A stretch of DNA of 64,000 nt from Saccharobesus litoralis (lineage in GTDB: Bacteria > Pseudomonadota > Gammaproteobacteria > Enterobacterales > Alteromonadaceae), in contig NZ_CP026604.1 of assembly GCF_003063625.1 (NCBI RefSeq), forward strand, positions 3,326,065 through 3,390,064. Direction: 5' to 3'. The stretch's first letter is position 1; every line of letters starts with the position of its first letter. Positions 1 to 8,665 of this stretch are shown piece after piece. The translations under genes were made by a program, and so were the position numbers. Below the pieces are notes generated by a model that saw only the letters and a program-made list of their open reading frames with translations, was not told where the DNA came from and did no database searches.

Positions 1-906
1 CGCTTTTAATGTATTAAAGGCCCAAAAGCCAACATTAATGGCGGGTTGCGCTTGCAATGAAACTTTATCTTCATTGTTTAAGATTGCCATTTCGCTAGTC
101 ACAGGATAAGCAATGACATCGCATTCACGTGTAATGAGTTTTGCTAAACGTAACGAGCTTTGGCTCGTTATATCAAATACGAGATTCTCTATGTTGCCTT
201 TTGTTTGCCAATATTGAACATGGCGTTTAAAACGAATATAAGCGTCTTTTTGATAATGAGTCAGAATATATGGCCCTGTACCAACCGGTTGCATATCAAT
301 TAATTCAGGGGTGTTTTTTTCTAGCAAATGGTCTGCATATTCGGCCGATAAAATGGCGGCATAGTCAGTGGCAAAATGTGATAAAAATGAAGAGTCAGCC
401 CGATAAAGTTTAAGGCGAATCACTTTACTGGATACAGCCTCAATAGTTTGTATATTTTCACTTATTTGAATGCTGTCAAAATAAGGGTAAATACCGCCGC
501 CAATGTGATGAAACGGATGATCAATATCGAACCAACGCTTGAAACTAAACAAGACATCTTTAGCGTTAAATGGCCTGCTTGGTGTGAAATAACGTGTTGA
601 ATGGAAAGCGACATTATCGCGTAATTTAAAAGTATAGGTTAAGCCGTCTTCTGATACTTGCCAGTACTCAGCTAAACTCGGTTGTAAGCTACCATCAACT
701 GGATCAAATTCTAGCAAACGGTTATACAATTGGCGTGAAATGGCATCCAGTGTGGTGGCAGAGGTAACTAGCTGCGGGTTAAATGTTTCTGGGCTGCCCT
801 CTGAGCAATAAATTAAACCTTTTTCCAAGATCGACGAGCTTGGCGGCTTACACCCTGTTAATAAAAGTGCGATTAGCAAGGCACTAAAAAGTGCAAGAGA
901 ATTCAT
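1..906 (-). CDS. sapA: SapA-like peptide ABC transporter substrate-binding lipoprotein (3' end outside window)
   Basis: Periplasmic solute-binding protein of the SBP_bac_5 (DppA/OppA/SapA) class. It delivers peptides to an inner-membrane ABC transporter; SapA is linked to antimicrobial-peptide resistance in enteric bacteria. My own translation from the ATG at 906 gives a lipoprotein signal peptide ending in LLLTGC, then the typical family start GLIYCSEGSPETFNPQ. The frame stays open for 302 codons to the window edge, so the C-terminal part is missing. The start lies one base beyond the pspF stop codon, so pspF and sapA are probably co-transcribed leftwards. A pspF-sapA order is common in gammaproteobacteria, which is why I prefer SapA over a general dipeptide-binding protein. 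That specificity is inference. Confidence 0.8.
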   Translation of the reverse strand, partial: MNSLALFSALLIALLLTGCKPPSSSILEKGLIYCSEGSPETFNPQLVTSATTLDAISRQLYNRLLEFDPVDGSLQPSLAEYWQVSEDGLTYTFKLRDNVAFHSTRYFTPSRPFNAKDVLFSFKRWFDIDHPFHHIGGGIYPYFDSIQISENIQTIEAVSSKVIRLKLYRADSSFLSHFATDYAAILSAEYADHLLEKNTPELIDMQPVGTGPYILTHYQKDAYIRFKRHVQYWQTKGNIENLVFDITSQSSLRLAKLITRECDVIAYPVTSEMAILNNEDKVSLQAQPAINVGFWAFNTLKA

Positions 907-907
907 A

Positions 908-2011
908 TTAGCTATTTGATTGTTCGAGCAAGTTATATTTTTTTAAGTAACCGCGCAATTGATGATAAGTGACGCCTAAAATGTCTGCGGTCTTTCTCTG
1001 ATTGAACTGAGCTGATTTTAACGCGTTTTTTAAAATATTTATCTCATAATTTTGAGTTTGTTGCTTAAAATCAAGCGGAAAGACGAATTCTTGTGGGCTA
1101 GCACCGGTCTTTTGCCGTGTTTCCGTGTTAATTTCAGCTTGTTCGTTAGTTTGTGGTGATTTTTGTGACGATACTTTTGACGAGAGAGACGATGACGCTG
1201 TTTGGTTTAAGCTATCTTTGTTGGGGCGATAAGGAGAAGCAAAGGGATCCAATATCAAATGCGTAATGGGTTTATCAATATTAATATTGCGATATACCGC
1301 ACGTTCAACCACGTTTTTTAATTCACGAATATTCCCTGGCCAATGGTAGCTCATTAATTGACTACAAGCCCGCGGGCTAAAGCCGGCAAAAAAGGCATGT
1401 CCAAGCTCTTTAGCCATGTCAATTGCAAACTTTTCTGCAAGCAAGAGGATATCTTCAGGCCTTTCACGCAATGGCGGCAAGGTAATGACATCAAATGATA
1501 AGCGATCAAGCAGATCCGAGCGAAATTTTCCTTGTTCAGCTAAGGTTGGTAAATCTTCATTGGTGGCGGCAATTAAACGCACATTAACTTGGATCGGCTT
1601 AGAGCCACCAACGCGTTCAAACTCTCCATATTCGATTACCCGAAGTAACTTTTCCTGAACTAAGCTAGGGGTATTGGCTAATTCATCTAAAAATAATGTG
1701 CCGTCGTCTGCACGCTCAAAACGACCGTGATGGCGTTTACTAGCGCCAGTAAATGCTCCGGATTCATGGCCAAATAATTCACTTTCTAATAAGGCTTCAC
1801 TGAGTGCAGCACAGTTCAAGCTAACGTAGTTTTGTTGCCAGCGCTCCGATAAAAAATGCAGTCGTGCCGCAATCAATTCCTTACCTGTACCACGTTCACC
1901 TATGATTAAAATTGGTTTGTTTAATGGCGCGGCTCGAGAAACTTGGTCTAAAACACTTAAAAACGCATCTGATTGACCAAGTAGGCTTTCATTAGTTGGC
2001 GAATTTCCCAT
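908..2011 (-). CDS. pspF: Psp operon transcriptional activator PspF (sigma-54 enhancer-binding protein)
   Basis: AAA+ activator of sigma-54 RNA polymerase that switches on the phage-shock genes; PspA inhibits it when the membrane is intact. 367 residues. Walker A GERGTGKE is at 38-45, the sigma-54 contact loop GAFTGA at 85-90, and Walker B TLFLDE at 105-110. A Fis-type helix-turn-helix (QRKTADILGVTYHQLRGYLK) is near residue 345. There is no N-terminal sensory domain, as expected for PspF. A Ser/Gln/Thr-rich linker at about 265-315 is longer than in E. coli PspF. The gene is divergent from pspA with a sigma-54-type promoter between them. Confidence 0.95.
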   Translation of the reverse strand: MGNSPTNESLLGQSDAFLSVLDQVSRAAPLNKPILIIGERGTGKELIAARLHFLSERWQQNYVSLNCAALSEALLESELFGHESGAFTGASKRHHGRFERADDGTLFLDELANTPSLVQEKLLRVIEYGEFERVGGSKPIQVNVRLIAATNEDLPTLAEQGKFRSDLLDRLSFDVITLPPLRERPEDILLLAEKFAIDMAKELGHAFFAGFSPRACSQLMSYHWPGNIRELKNVVERAVYRNINIDKPITHLILDPFASPYRPNKDSLNQTASSSLSSKVSSQKSPQTNEQAEINTETRQKTGASPQEFVFPLDFKQQTQNYEINILKNALKSAQFNQRKTADILGVTYHQLRGYLKKYNLLEQSNS

Positions 2012-2126
2012 ATTCAGTTAGTAAATATCGCTAATAGTTGGTTAAAAATATAATAGTCGAAAAAGTATACATTGTCTTTAATTAAAAAATATCAATAAAA
2101 ACAGTTGGTTAAATATTGTGTAAACC

Positions 2127-2144
2127 TTGGCACAGAATATGTAA
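2127..2144 (+). promoter_or_regulatory. Sigma-54 promoter of pspA
   Basis: TTGGCAC at 2127-2133 is followed by a TGT in place of the usual TGC at 2140-2142, with the GG and GT dinucleotides separated by the required 10 bases. It lies about 55 bases upstream of the pspA start codon, in the pspF-pspA divergent region, exactly where a PspF-dependent promoter is expected. The -12 element differs from consensus by one base (GT for GC). Confidence 0.75.
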
Positions 2145-2196
2145 TCTATTTAGGTGTATTAATTATTCTGAGTACTAAATCAAGAGGTTACACAGT

Positions 2197-2859
2197 ATGG
2201 GTATTTTTTCTCGTTTTGCAGATATTGTAAATTCGAATATCACGGCGTTATTAGATAAAGCTGAAGATCCGGCTAAGATGGTTCGATTAATTATTCAAGA
2301 GATGGAAGACACCTTAGTTGAGGTTCGTTCAAACTCTGCCCGTACCTTGGCAGAAAAGAAAGATTTAACCAGACGTATAGCGCGCATTGAAGACGCGATA
2401 GCTGACTGGCAAGCGAAAGCCGAATTAGCCTTAAGTAAAGAGCGTGAAGATCTGGCGCGTGCAGCCTTATTGGAAAAATCTCAGCTTGAAGAGCAAGTTA
2501 AAATCATGTTGGCTGAGCTTAATTTGGTTGATGAAAACATGGGGCGCTTACAAGATGAAATTTCACAATTGCAAGAAAAACTCAATGATGCAAAAGCTCG
2601 TCAGCAAGCGTTATTGTTACGTCAAAAAACTGCGAAATCTCGCTTAGACGTTAAGCGGCAGTTAGACTCAAACAAAGTGCAAGATTCCATGAACCGCTTT
2701 GAAAATTATGAGCGAAAAATTGATGATATTGAGGCCAGTGTCGAGTCTTATGACATGGGTAAGAAAACATTAAATGATGAATTCGCCGAATTGCAATCAC
2801 AAAGCAAAATAGACAGCGAATTGGCGGAGCTCAAAGCTAAAATGCAAGAAAAGCAATAA
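2197..2859 (+). CDS. pspA: Phage shock protein A
   Basis: Peripheral inner-membrane protein of the PspA/IM30 (ESCRT-III-like) family. It binds and inhibits PspF in unstressed cells and oligomerises on damaged membrane to limit proton leakage. 220 residues, close to the 222 of E. coli PspA. It begins [15 protein letters not shown], the amphipathic membrane-binding helix, followed by [15 protein letters not shown]-like family sequence (here [16 protein letters not shown]) and then almost continuous coiled coil. An AGAGG ribosome-binding site precedes the ATG. It is first in an operon with pspB (15-base gap) and pspC (overlapping pspB). Confidence 0.97.
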   Translation: MGIFSRFADIVNSNITALLDKAEDPAKMVRLIIQEMEDTLVEVRSNSARTLAEKKDLTRRIARIEDAIADWQAKAELALSKEREDLARAALLEKSQLEEQVKIMLAELNLVDENMGRLQDEISQLQEKLNDAKARQQALLLRQKTAKSRLDVKRQLDSNKVQDSMNRFENYERKIDDIEASVESYDMGKKTLNDEFAELQSQSKIDSELAELKAKMQEKQ

Positions 2860-2874
2860 GCGGAATAAGACGAC

Positions 2875-3111
2875 ATGGAAATTACAGAGCTTATATTTGT
2901 GCCAACCATATTATTTATGGTGGTGGTTGCCCCGATATGGTTGGTTCTTCACTATCGCTCAAAGCGGCAAATAGGTCAGGGGTTAAGTGAAACGGAATCT
3001 TACGAGTTAGAAAAGTTAGCTAAGGATGCTGAGCGCATGGCGCAGCGTATTCAATCTTTAGAGCAAATACTCGATCAAGAATCACCGCAGTGGAGACGAC
3101 ATCATGAGTGA
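2875..3111 (+). CDS. pspB: Phage shock protein B
   Basis: Small inner-membrane protein that works with PspC to sense envelope stress and pull PspA away from PspF. 78 residues: one N-terminal membrane segment (about 6-27, LIFVPTILFMVVVAPIWLVL), then a charged cytoplasmic helix with the family-typical pattern LAKDAERMAQRIQSLEQIL and a C-terminal SPQWR. It starts 15 bases after pspA and its end overlaps the pspC start by 8 bases, which implies coupled translation. Confidence 0.95.
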   Translation: MEITELIFVPTILFMVVVAPIWLVLHYRSKRQIGQGLSETESYELEKLAKDAERMAQRIQSLEQILDQESPQWRRHHE

Positions 3112-3508
3112 GAAAAAACCGACTAGTATTAAACGCGATCCGGATCGCGGAAAATTGGGTGGTGTGTGTGCCGGAATTGCCAACTATTGGGGTTGGGAGC
3201 TATGGCTTGTGCGTATTATCGCAATTAGTGGTTTATTCCTCTCAGGCAGTTTGTTTTTTTGGGGGTATATTGCATTGTGGATAGTATTGGATAAACAAGC
3301 TCCAGCCAAAGACTGGCAATCTCAGGTAACAGCTCAGCCAGTGCATTTTGAAATCAAGTCGCAAGTATGGAAAGCAGGCCAGCCGCCGCGTCGGGCCTTT
3401 CAAGATATCAAAGCAACATTTGATAATTTAGAAACACGCTTGCAAAAACTGGAATCATACGTCACGTCTAAACAGTTTTCGATTGCGCGTGAAATTAATA
3501 AATTGTAA
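3104..3508 (+). CDS. pspC: Phage shock protein C
   Basis: Inner-membrane PspC-domain protein and partner of PspB in stress sensing. 134 residues. The domain spans about 9-65: RGKLGGVCAGIANYWG, VRIIAISGLF and a second hydrophobic stretch ending in ALWIVLDK. A cytoplasmic tail ending in a short coiled coil (ATFDNLETRLQKLESYV) follows. The ATG lies inside the end of pspB. No pspD or pspE follows; after 89 bases comes ycjX. Confidence 0.95.
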   Translation: MSEKKPTSIKRDPDRGKLGGVCAGIANYWGWELWLVRIIAISGLFLSGSLFFWGYIALWIVLDKQAPAKDWQSQVTAQPVHFEIKSQVWKAGQPPRRAFQDIKATFDNLETRLQKLESYVTSKQFSIAREINKL

Positions 3509-3574
3509 ATGTTTGATTCAGGGTTTATCCGTCTGGCTCTTGACGATTGAACACGCGATAGAGTAAACACAACA

Positions 3575-3598
3575 TATAGTTAAAGCGATCAAGTCTTA
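3575..3598 (+). repeat. Probable remnant of TATAGTC-element left end, touching the ycjX start
   Basis: The 24 bases from 3575 match the left end of the dispersed TATAGTC elements at about 21 positions: TATAGT, then AAAGCGATCA, then GT and TTA at the same spacing. The match ends at the first base of the ycjX start codon. No right half is visible. Chance similarity of this length is unlikely, but the rest of the element is absent, so this is called a remnant. Confidence 0.55.
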
Positions 3599-5025
3599 TG
3601 ATACAAATACCCAAAGGAATGCAAGCTAAGCTGCACAGCAAATTAAGTCATTGGCAAAATAAAGCAATAAAGGCTGGGCGTCGAGCGCTGGATGTCGATA
3701 TAAACTTAGCTGTAACGGGTTTAAGTGGTGCAGGTAAAACAGCATTTATTAGCGGCCTGGTTCATCACTTGCGATTTGCCAGCCAAACGCCGCAATACCC
3801 TTTTTGGCAGGCCGCTCAACAAGGGCGCTTATTAGGCTGTAAGCGCAATTTACAGCGCGATTACCATGTGCAGCGTTTTCGCTACGACGAAGCAATAGCG
3901 TCATTGTGTCACAGTTCGCCAACATGGCCAGCAAGCACGCAAGGCACAAGTTCAATTTCATTGTCACTTAAATATAAAACGCAACAACAGCTTAAATCTT
4001 GGCTTGGTGATACGCATTGTTTAAACATTAAAATTACCGATTATCCAGGGGAGTGGTTACTGGATTTACCTTTATTACGTTGGGATTTTAAGCAATGGTG
4101 TGAAGTTATCGACTCTCGATATCAACATCATGCTGCCTATCAAAACTTTAAGCAAAAATGCCGAGAAATAAATTGGCAAGGTGGGGCAGATGAGCGGGTT
4201 TTAGAATCCTTATCAACTGTTTATACGCAGTTTTTACTTGAGTTAAAACAACAAGGGTACTCTTGGATCCAACCTGGGCGTTTTGTATTACCTAGCACAT
4301 GGCAAAATACACCCGCATTGCATTTTGTCCCTTTACCAATCGAGCTGATTGACAATATTCAAGATGGAGCGCAAAGCTTATTACAATTGAATATGAAACG
4401 ATATGCTTATTATGTGGAGCATATTGTAAAACCTTTTTATGTCGATCATTTTAGTGAATTTGACCGTCAGGTTATTTTGGTTGATGGATTAAGTGCGTTG
4501 AACTTAGGACAAGCGCATGTGGAAGACTTACAGTATTCGCTGAATGAGTTAAACCATAGTTTTCGTTATGGCAAACAATCTTGGCTAAGCCGCTTACTTA
4601 ATCCCAAGATAGATAAAGTTTTGTTCGCTGCGAGTAAAGCGGATCAAATCACACCAGACCAATATGCTAATTATCAATTGTTTATTCAGCATCTGAGTAG
4701 CCAACCGGCTCAAGAGCTTAATTATTCAGAAGTTGAAATGCAGTATTTAGCGCTGTCTGCGATAAAAGCCAGTCAATTAGGCTCTGCCAAACACGAAGGT
4801 CAAGATTATCAAGTGTTAACAGGTCAATTGAAGTCAAATCAACAAACCGTATGTTTATTTCCTGGTGAGGTACCCAAAAGCGTGCTATCGACTAATTTTT
4901 GGCAACATAATCAATTTGATTTTGCTAGTTTTTTACCACCCACAGGATTATCGGAACAAGCGGCGTTTCCTCATATTGCCATGGATAAAGTTTGTGAGTT
5001 TTTATTGGGAGACAAACTACAATGA
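3598..5025 (+). CDS. ycjX: YcjX-family P-loop GTPase-like protein (DUF463)
   Basis: Stress-associated nucleotide-binding protein of the YcjX/DUF463 family; in enterobacteria it belongs to the wider Psp regulon and pairs with the membrane protein YcjF. 475 residues. Walker A GLSGAGKT at 41-48, DYPGEWLLDLPLL near 150 as the switch-like family motif, and AASKADQITPDQY near 350 as the base-recognition-like motif. No strong Shine-Dalgarno sequence precedes the ATG, and a degenerate repeat end reaches into the start codon. Its stop overlaps the ycjF start by 4 bases. The exact biochemical role is not established. Confidence 0.93.
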   Translation: MIQIPKGMQAKLHSKLSHWQNKAIKAGRRALDVDINLAVTGLSGAGKTAFISGLVHHLRFASQTPQYPFWQAAQQGRLLGCKRNLQRDYHVQRFRYDEAIASLCHSSPTWPASTQGTSSISLSLKYKTQQQLKSWLGDTHCLNIKITDYPGEWLLDLPLLRWDFKQWCEVIDSRYQHHAAYQNFKQKCREINWQGGADERVLESLSTVYTQFLLELKQQGYSWIQPGRFVLPSTWQNTPALHFVPLPIELIDNIQDGAQSLLQLNMKRYAYYVEHIVKPFYVDHFSEFDRQVILVDGLSALNLGQAHVEDLQYSLNELNHSFRYGKQSWLSRLLNPKIDKVLFAASKADQITPDQYANYQLFIQHLSSQPAQELNYSEVEMQYLALSAIKASQLGSAKHEGQDYQVLTGQLKSNQQTVCLFPGEVPKSVLSTNFWQHNQFDFASFLPPTGLSEQAAFPHIAMDKVCEFLLGDKLQ

Positions 5026-6197
5026 GCCAAAACGACCCATTTGCCAATTTGGAAAATCGAGAAAATTCATCGCTAGCTCAAGCAGCGGGCTCGCAGCAAA
5101 ATCTTAATACCTCAACAAATACTCAGAACAAGCTGCGTTCAGCGAAAAATTTTGAACCGCAACAGCCAGATCTCTCATTATTGGAAAAACAAGCCAACGA
5201 GAAACTGTTGAAAGCGCATATGTTTGAGGCAACAGAAGTTAAAAATGAGCCAGAGACCAAGGCAACAGTTAGTAGTGAGTTAGCCAATGACGAAAACCTA
5301 GCACTCAGTGAAAAATCCAGTTGGTTTAAACCTATACGCTTATTTAATCCGTGGACATTATTAATCGTTAGTATTGCTGCTATTTCCGGGTATGAATGGT
5401 TAGATATGCTGGTGAATCAATTTACATCCAGCCCTGTTTTAGTGAGTTTGTATTCGGTTTTTTTCGCGAGCCTAGCCTTTATTGTTGGCAAACTCGGTTG
5501 GCAAGAATACAGAGCACTCCGCAGTTTAAAAAAACAAACCGCATTACAAAGTCTGTCGAGTGATCAGGCGCAAGCATCGTTTAGCAAAAGACAAGCTGTG
5601 CAGTTGTGTGAAGCACATTACGCAGGCTTGCAAGAGGTGACATTAACCAGTCAGAGTGAAAAATTTATTAGCCAGCAGCAACATTGCCAGCATGCACAAG
5701 ATGTATTTGAGTTATATCAAAGTACAGTATTGACTGAATTGGACAAGCAAGCTCATCGCTTAATTGCTAAAACCGCGACAGAAACGGCAGTTATTACCGC
5801 TTTGAGCCCATTAGCTATATTAGACATGCTGGGTGGCGCCATTAAACAGATCCGCATGGTTAATCAGTTAGCGCGTTTGTATGGTGTCGAGTTTGGTTAC
5901 ATTGGTCGTGTGCGCTTAGTAAAGCATATATTGCTCCACATGTCGCTTACAGGCGGTAGCGAGCTGTTGACTGATTTGGCGGCGGATTCTCTCAGTGTGG
6001 ATTTAACCGGACGAATTAGTTTAATGGCGGCTCAAGGTTTAGGCGTCGGTTTACTAACAGCGCGTTTAGGAGCAAGAAGTGTTCAGGCAATTCGGCCTTT
6101 TACGCATAACGCCAGTGCGGTTATCAAATTAACTGACATACGCAAAGCCTTGATTAAAGAGTTAACGGAAAAGCTAAAAAGTAAAACAAAGTCGTGA
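5022..6197 (+). CDS. ycjF: YcjF-family inner-membrane protein (TIGR01620/DUF697)
   Basis: Membrane partner of YcjX. 391 residues. An unstructured Gln/Asn/Glu-rich N-terminus (1-100) is followed by two membrane segments at about 110-130 and 138-157. The soluble DUF697-like region contains ATETAVITALSPLAILDMLGGAIKQIRMVNQLARLYGVEFG, split here by description: ALSPLAILDML, then IRMVNQLARLYG. The gene overlaps ycjX by 4 bases, so translation is coupled. The pair probably responds to envelope stress with pspABC upstream; that role is inferred from the family and context. Confidence 0.92.
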   Translation: MSQNDPFANLENRENSSLAQAAGSQQNLNTSTNTQNKLRSAKNFEPQQPDLSLLEKQANEKLLKAHMFEATEVKNEPETKATVSSELANDENLALSEKSSWFKPIRLFNPWTLLIVSIAAISGYEWLDMLVNQFTSSPVLVSLYSVFFASLAFIVGKLGWQEYRALRSLKKQTALQSLSSDQAQASFSKRQAVQLCEAHYAGLQEVTLTSQSEKFISQQQHCQHAQDVFELYQSTVLTELDKQAHRLIAKTATETAVITALSPLAILDMLGGAIKQIRMVNQLARLYGVEFGYIGRVRLVKHILLHMSLTGGSELLTDLAADSLSVDLTGRISLMAAQGLGVGLLTARLGARSVQAIRPFTHNASAVIKLTDIRKALIKELTEKLKSKTKS

Positions 6198-6202
6198 TTG
6201 TG

Positions 6203-6580
6203 TTAGAGAGAGTGAAGCCATTCTAGCGCTTCTGATTCGTTTGAAAAAATACGTAAGTTTTGCTCTAAACGTGAAGGTATGCGGTTGTCACTTAGGCTTT
6301 TTAGGGTAAGTGACTGCATGACATTGGCTTTACCTTTCATCGGTTTAGTATTGAGCCATTGATTTAATTCTTCAAATACTTGGTATGAATCATTTAATGC
6401 GCCACCAAAGGCTAATGCATTAACTAAAATCGAAAAAGGCTGGTTGCCAAAGCTTTGTACAGTGTCTTTAATATCTGTGACGAGCTGTGTTGTATGTTGC
6501 AAACTAAACCCGCCTTTAATTCTAATAAGAATGACGTCTTCATCTAAATCGATGCTGTATTCACCTTGTGGCAGTGCCAT
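6203..6580 (-). CDS. Small soluble protein, STAS/SpoIIAA-like fold suspected
   Basis: 125 residues, no signal peptide or membrane segment. The pattern of beta strands and helices (ILIRIKGGFSLQHTTQLV, FSILVNALAFGGA, ANVMQSLTLKSL, then RIFSNESEALEWL at the C-terminus) resembles STAS or SpoIIAA-like domains found in marine gammaproteobacteria, but no diagnostic phosphorylation motif is seen. It is convergent with ycjF, only 5 bases from its stop. Function unknown; the fold assignment is inference. Confidence 0.6.
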   Translation of the reverse strand: MALPQGEYSIDLDEDVILIRIKGGFSLQHTTQLVTDIKDTVQSFGNQPFSILVNALAFGGALNDSYQVFEELNQWLNTKPMKGKANVMQSLTLKSLSDNRIPSRLEQNLRIFSNESEALEWLHSL

Positions 6581-6724
6581 AAATTTTACGTTCCAATAAC
6601 CCTTTGAGTTTTTTATAACTGCTTTTTGTTAAATCTTCCACATTGTTTACACAATAGTTGCCAATTTTTTACCATTTTCAGCGTTAAGCTAAGTTTACGA
6701 CCACAAAATAACCAATGTGTTGTA

Positions 6725-6853
6725 TATAGTCTTCTCGATCAGGCTTTATGGTTCATTGTCTGCGCTTACTCGCCCCAATCACATAATAGAGCATATGCTC
6801 ATGGGGTCTCGAAGCTTGACGGCTTCCCCTAAAACCAGCTCGCTTTGACTATA
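6725..6853 (-). mobile_element. TATAGTC element, 129-bp form (neither internal cassette)
   Basis: Complete copy in reverse orientation, beginning TATAGTCTTCTCG and ending GACTATA. It lacks both optional cassettes. It contains the shared 12-base palindrome GAGCATATGCTC and flanking CCCC/GGGG arms. It lies between the divergent small-protein gene and the EF-hand gene, whose ribosome-binding site starts about 3 bases after its end. Any promoter for the EF-hand gene must therefore lie in or beyond this element. Confidence 0.85.
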
Positions 6854-6868
6854 GCAAAGGGGGGGGAT

Positions 6869-7216
6869 TTGAAATTTGCTAAATTGGTTTTTATTTTTAC
6901 GCTTGGCTTTGTTTGGCAAATGCCGCAAGTGCAGGCCGTACCTTTAAAAGACAATAAGGTTCAACGTAAAGCAAAGTGTTGCCAAGTGCAGCGCTTGAAG
7001 CGACCTGCATTTAATCGGCTAGATAAAAACGCTAACGGCCAACTTGAATTTAACGAGTTTGCTCGTTACAAGTTGCCGTTAGGTAAGCATAAACGTTTAT
7101 TTAGATTAATAGACGAGAATAATGACGGGAAGATCTCTCGACAAGAGTTTGTCAGTCATCAACCTCCGCGTCATTTAAAAAAGTTGTTTGAGTCGCAACA
7201 AGCTAATCGCAAGTAA
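6869..7216 (+). CDS. Exported EF-hand calcium-binding protein
   Basis: I choose the TTG at 6869, giving 115 residues. It follows a very strong purine tract (AAAGGGGGGGG) at the right distance and opens with a signal peptide, MKFAKLVFIFTLGFVWQ ending near AQAVP-type cleavage (VQAV). Two EF-hand loops are visible: DKNANGQLEFNEF and DENNDGKISRQEF, each with Asp/Asn ligands and the terminal Glu. The mature protein is short and basic, so it is probably a periplasmic calcium-binding protein of unknown role. An in-frame start at 6845 would lie inside the TATAGTC element and lacks a signal peptide start. Confidence 0.75.
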   Translation: MKFAKLVFIFTLGFVWQMPQVQAVPLKDNKVQRKAKCCQVQRLKRPAFNRLDKNANGQLEFNEFARYKLPLGKHKRLFRLIDENNDGKISRQEFVSHQPPRHLKKLFESQQANRK

Positions 7217-7230
7217 CAAACAAGGATTGA

Positions 7231-8445
7231 TTAGCCAAAAATACTGCGTAATAAGCTGATGACCTGATCGACACTTTTACCGGCATTGACTTGGCTAATT
7301 ATCGACTCCCTTTTGTCCTTTAAATAAGCTGGAATATCATCTGCCGCTAATGCGCGGTCGACTAATACTTCAATTGATTCTTTGCTGCGAGTGCGTTTCG
7401 AACCAGTTGTCGTTGCGCTTGATTTAGCTCTAGCTGGCTTGTTTTTTAACAACAAGTAATTCGATTTTTCTGCACTGTCCGGTGAGTAATAAAAGAATAG
7501 ATCAACTAAAATAGCGCGATTGCGCCATAAAGTCGTTTCATCTAAATGTTCGCTCTCGCTTTCTTCACTCGTTTCATGGTCTATTTCAGGGCATGGAGCT
7601 CGCCACCACGGACATGACTGAATACAGGTGATTAAGTCTTGCCAATAAGCTTGGAAATCACGATTGTTAAATTTACCTATGCTTAAGCCATTACATAATG
7701 CATCTATTTTATTGTTGCTGATCACAACAAACACATCAGGACGGCGCATGGCAAGTAGGCGCGTTGCCGCAGGCAAACTTGGCTTTTCTTCTGGTAAGTT
7801 GTTGGCAAAAATTTGCAAATAGGCAATTACAAATGCTTGGTAATGATCTTGCGTGACTTCACCTTCTAACGGGATATTGTCCAGCGCTTTGTCAAACTGT
7901 TCAGGAATTTGATTGAGTAATTGATGAAAAGCGCGCGCAGCTTTGGTTGAACCAAACCATTCAACATCATAATTGTAAACCGATACATCGTGTTGTTGTG
8001 TGTGTTTACCGGCGAAGGCTAGCCTGTCTTCGTTAATCATGTCTGCTAGCGGCTGGCTTTTAATGCTAGCTAGGTGTTTTAGAAGGCGCAAGCGTTCGGT
8101 AATCGCTAATCCTGCAGCGTTTTGTTTAATAAAGCCAACAAACATGGGCCAAGGCGTAATACGCAACATTTTTATTTGGTTTTGGCTGACAGCCGCTGCG
8201 AGCGCGCTTTTAAATTTCTCTAAAACAGGCAGTTGTTCAGGCTCTAGTAAATCCATATTCAATTGGCTATGGCAAATATCCAATAGCTGCAAACACCAAG
8301 ACAGAAAATCAGTGGCGCGTTCGTCCACTTTGACCGCCATTAAATTGAGCGTGATATCAGGCACGAATTTAAGGGCATTTTGATAATGTTGGTTGTCACT
8401 GGCAGACAAATTCATTTCAGTTGGGGCGGCTAGCAATTTGCGCAT
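7231..8445 (-). CDS. Conserved hypothetical protein, 404 residues
   Basis: Soluble, mostly helical protein with no signal peptide or membrane segment. A well-conserved-looking stretch TRLLAMRRPDVFVVISNNKIDALCNGL is followed by a Trp-rich block (SCPWWRAPCPEI) and an acidic linker (ETSEESESEHLDE). A basic Ser/Lys/Arg region and a short C-terminal helical domain, about 355-404, complete it. GGAGG lies 12 bases upstream of the ATG. I do not recognise the family. It faces the EF-hand gene tail to tail and is divergent from trpS. Confidence 0.7.
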   Translation of the reverse strand: MRKLLAAPTEMNLSASDNQHYQNALKFVPDITLNLMAVKVDERATDFLSWCLQLLDICHSQLNMDLLEPEQLPVLEKFKSALAAAVSQNQIKMLRITPWPMFVGFIKQNAAGLAITERLRLLKHLASIKSQPLADMINEDRLAFAGKHTQQHDVSVYNYDVEWFGSTKAARAFHQLLNQIPEQFDKALDNIPLEGEVTQDHYQAFVIAYLQIFANNLPEEKPSLPAATRLLAMRRPDVFVVISNNKIDALCNGLSIGKFNNRDFQAYWQDLITCIQSCPWWRAPCPEIDHETSEESESEHLDETTLWRNRAILVDLFFYYSPDSAEKSNYLLLKNKPARAKSSATTTGSKRTRSKESIEVLVDRALAADDIPAYLKDKRESIISQVNAGKSVDQVISLLRSIFG

Positions 8446-8665
8446 AAAGTTTGATTACCTCCACTGGTAAGCGGCGCTAAAAAGCGCGCGATTGTACGGG
8501 TATTTTGTCACCCTGCAAGCCTATTTTGAGCTTGGGTATTTAAGTGTAGATTATTTGAGCGAAATGCAGACTTAATAAGCAATAAATAACGATATTTCGC
8601 TTGAAATTAATCGATTGGCCGTAGATCATAGCGACCCAATTTTGAATAACGGAAACAGAGGCAAA

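Noticed and set aside
6626-6832. A 68-residue frame over the element at 6725
   Set aside because: It runs into the repeat and has no ribosome-binding site; the frame is determined by the repeat.
8615-8665. N-terminal extension of TrpS from a TTG
   Set aside because: The ATG at 8666 has a better ribosome-binding site and yields the standard length.
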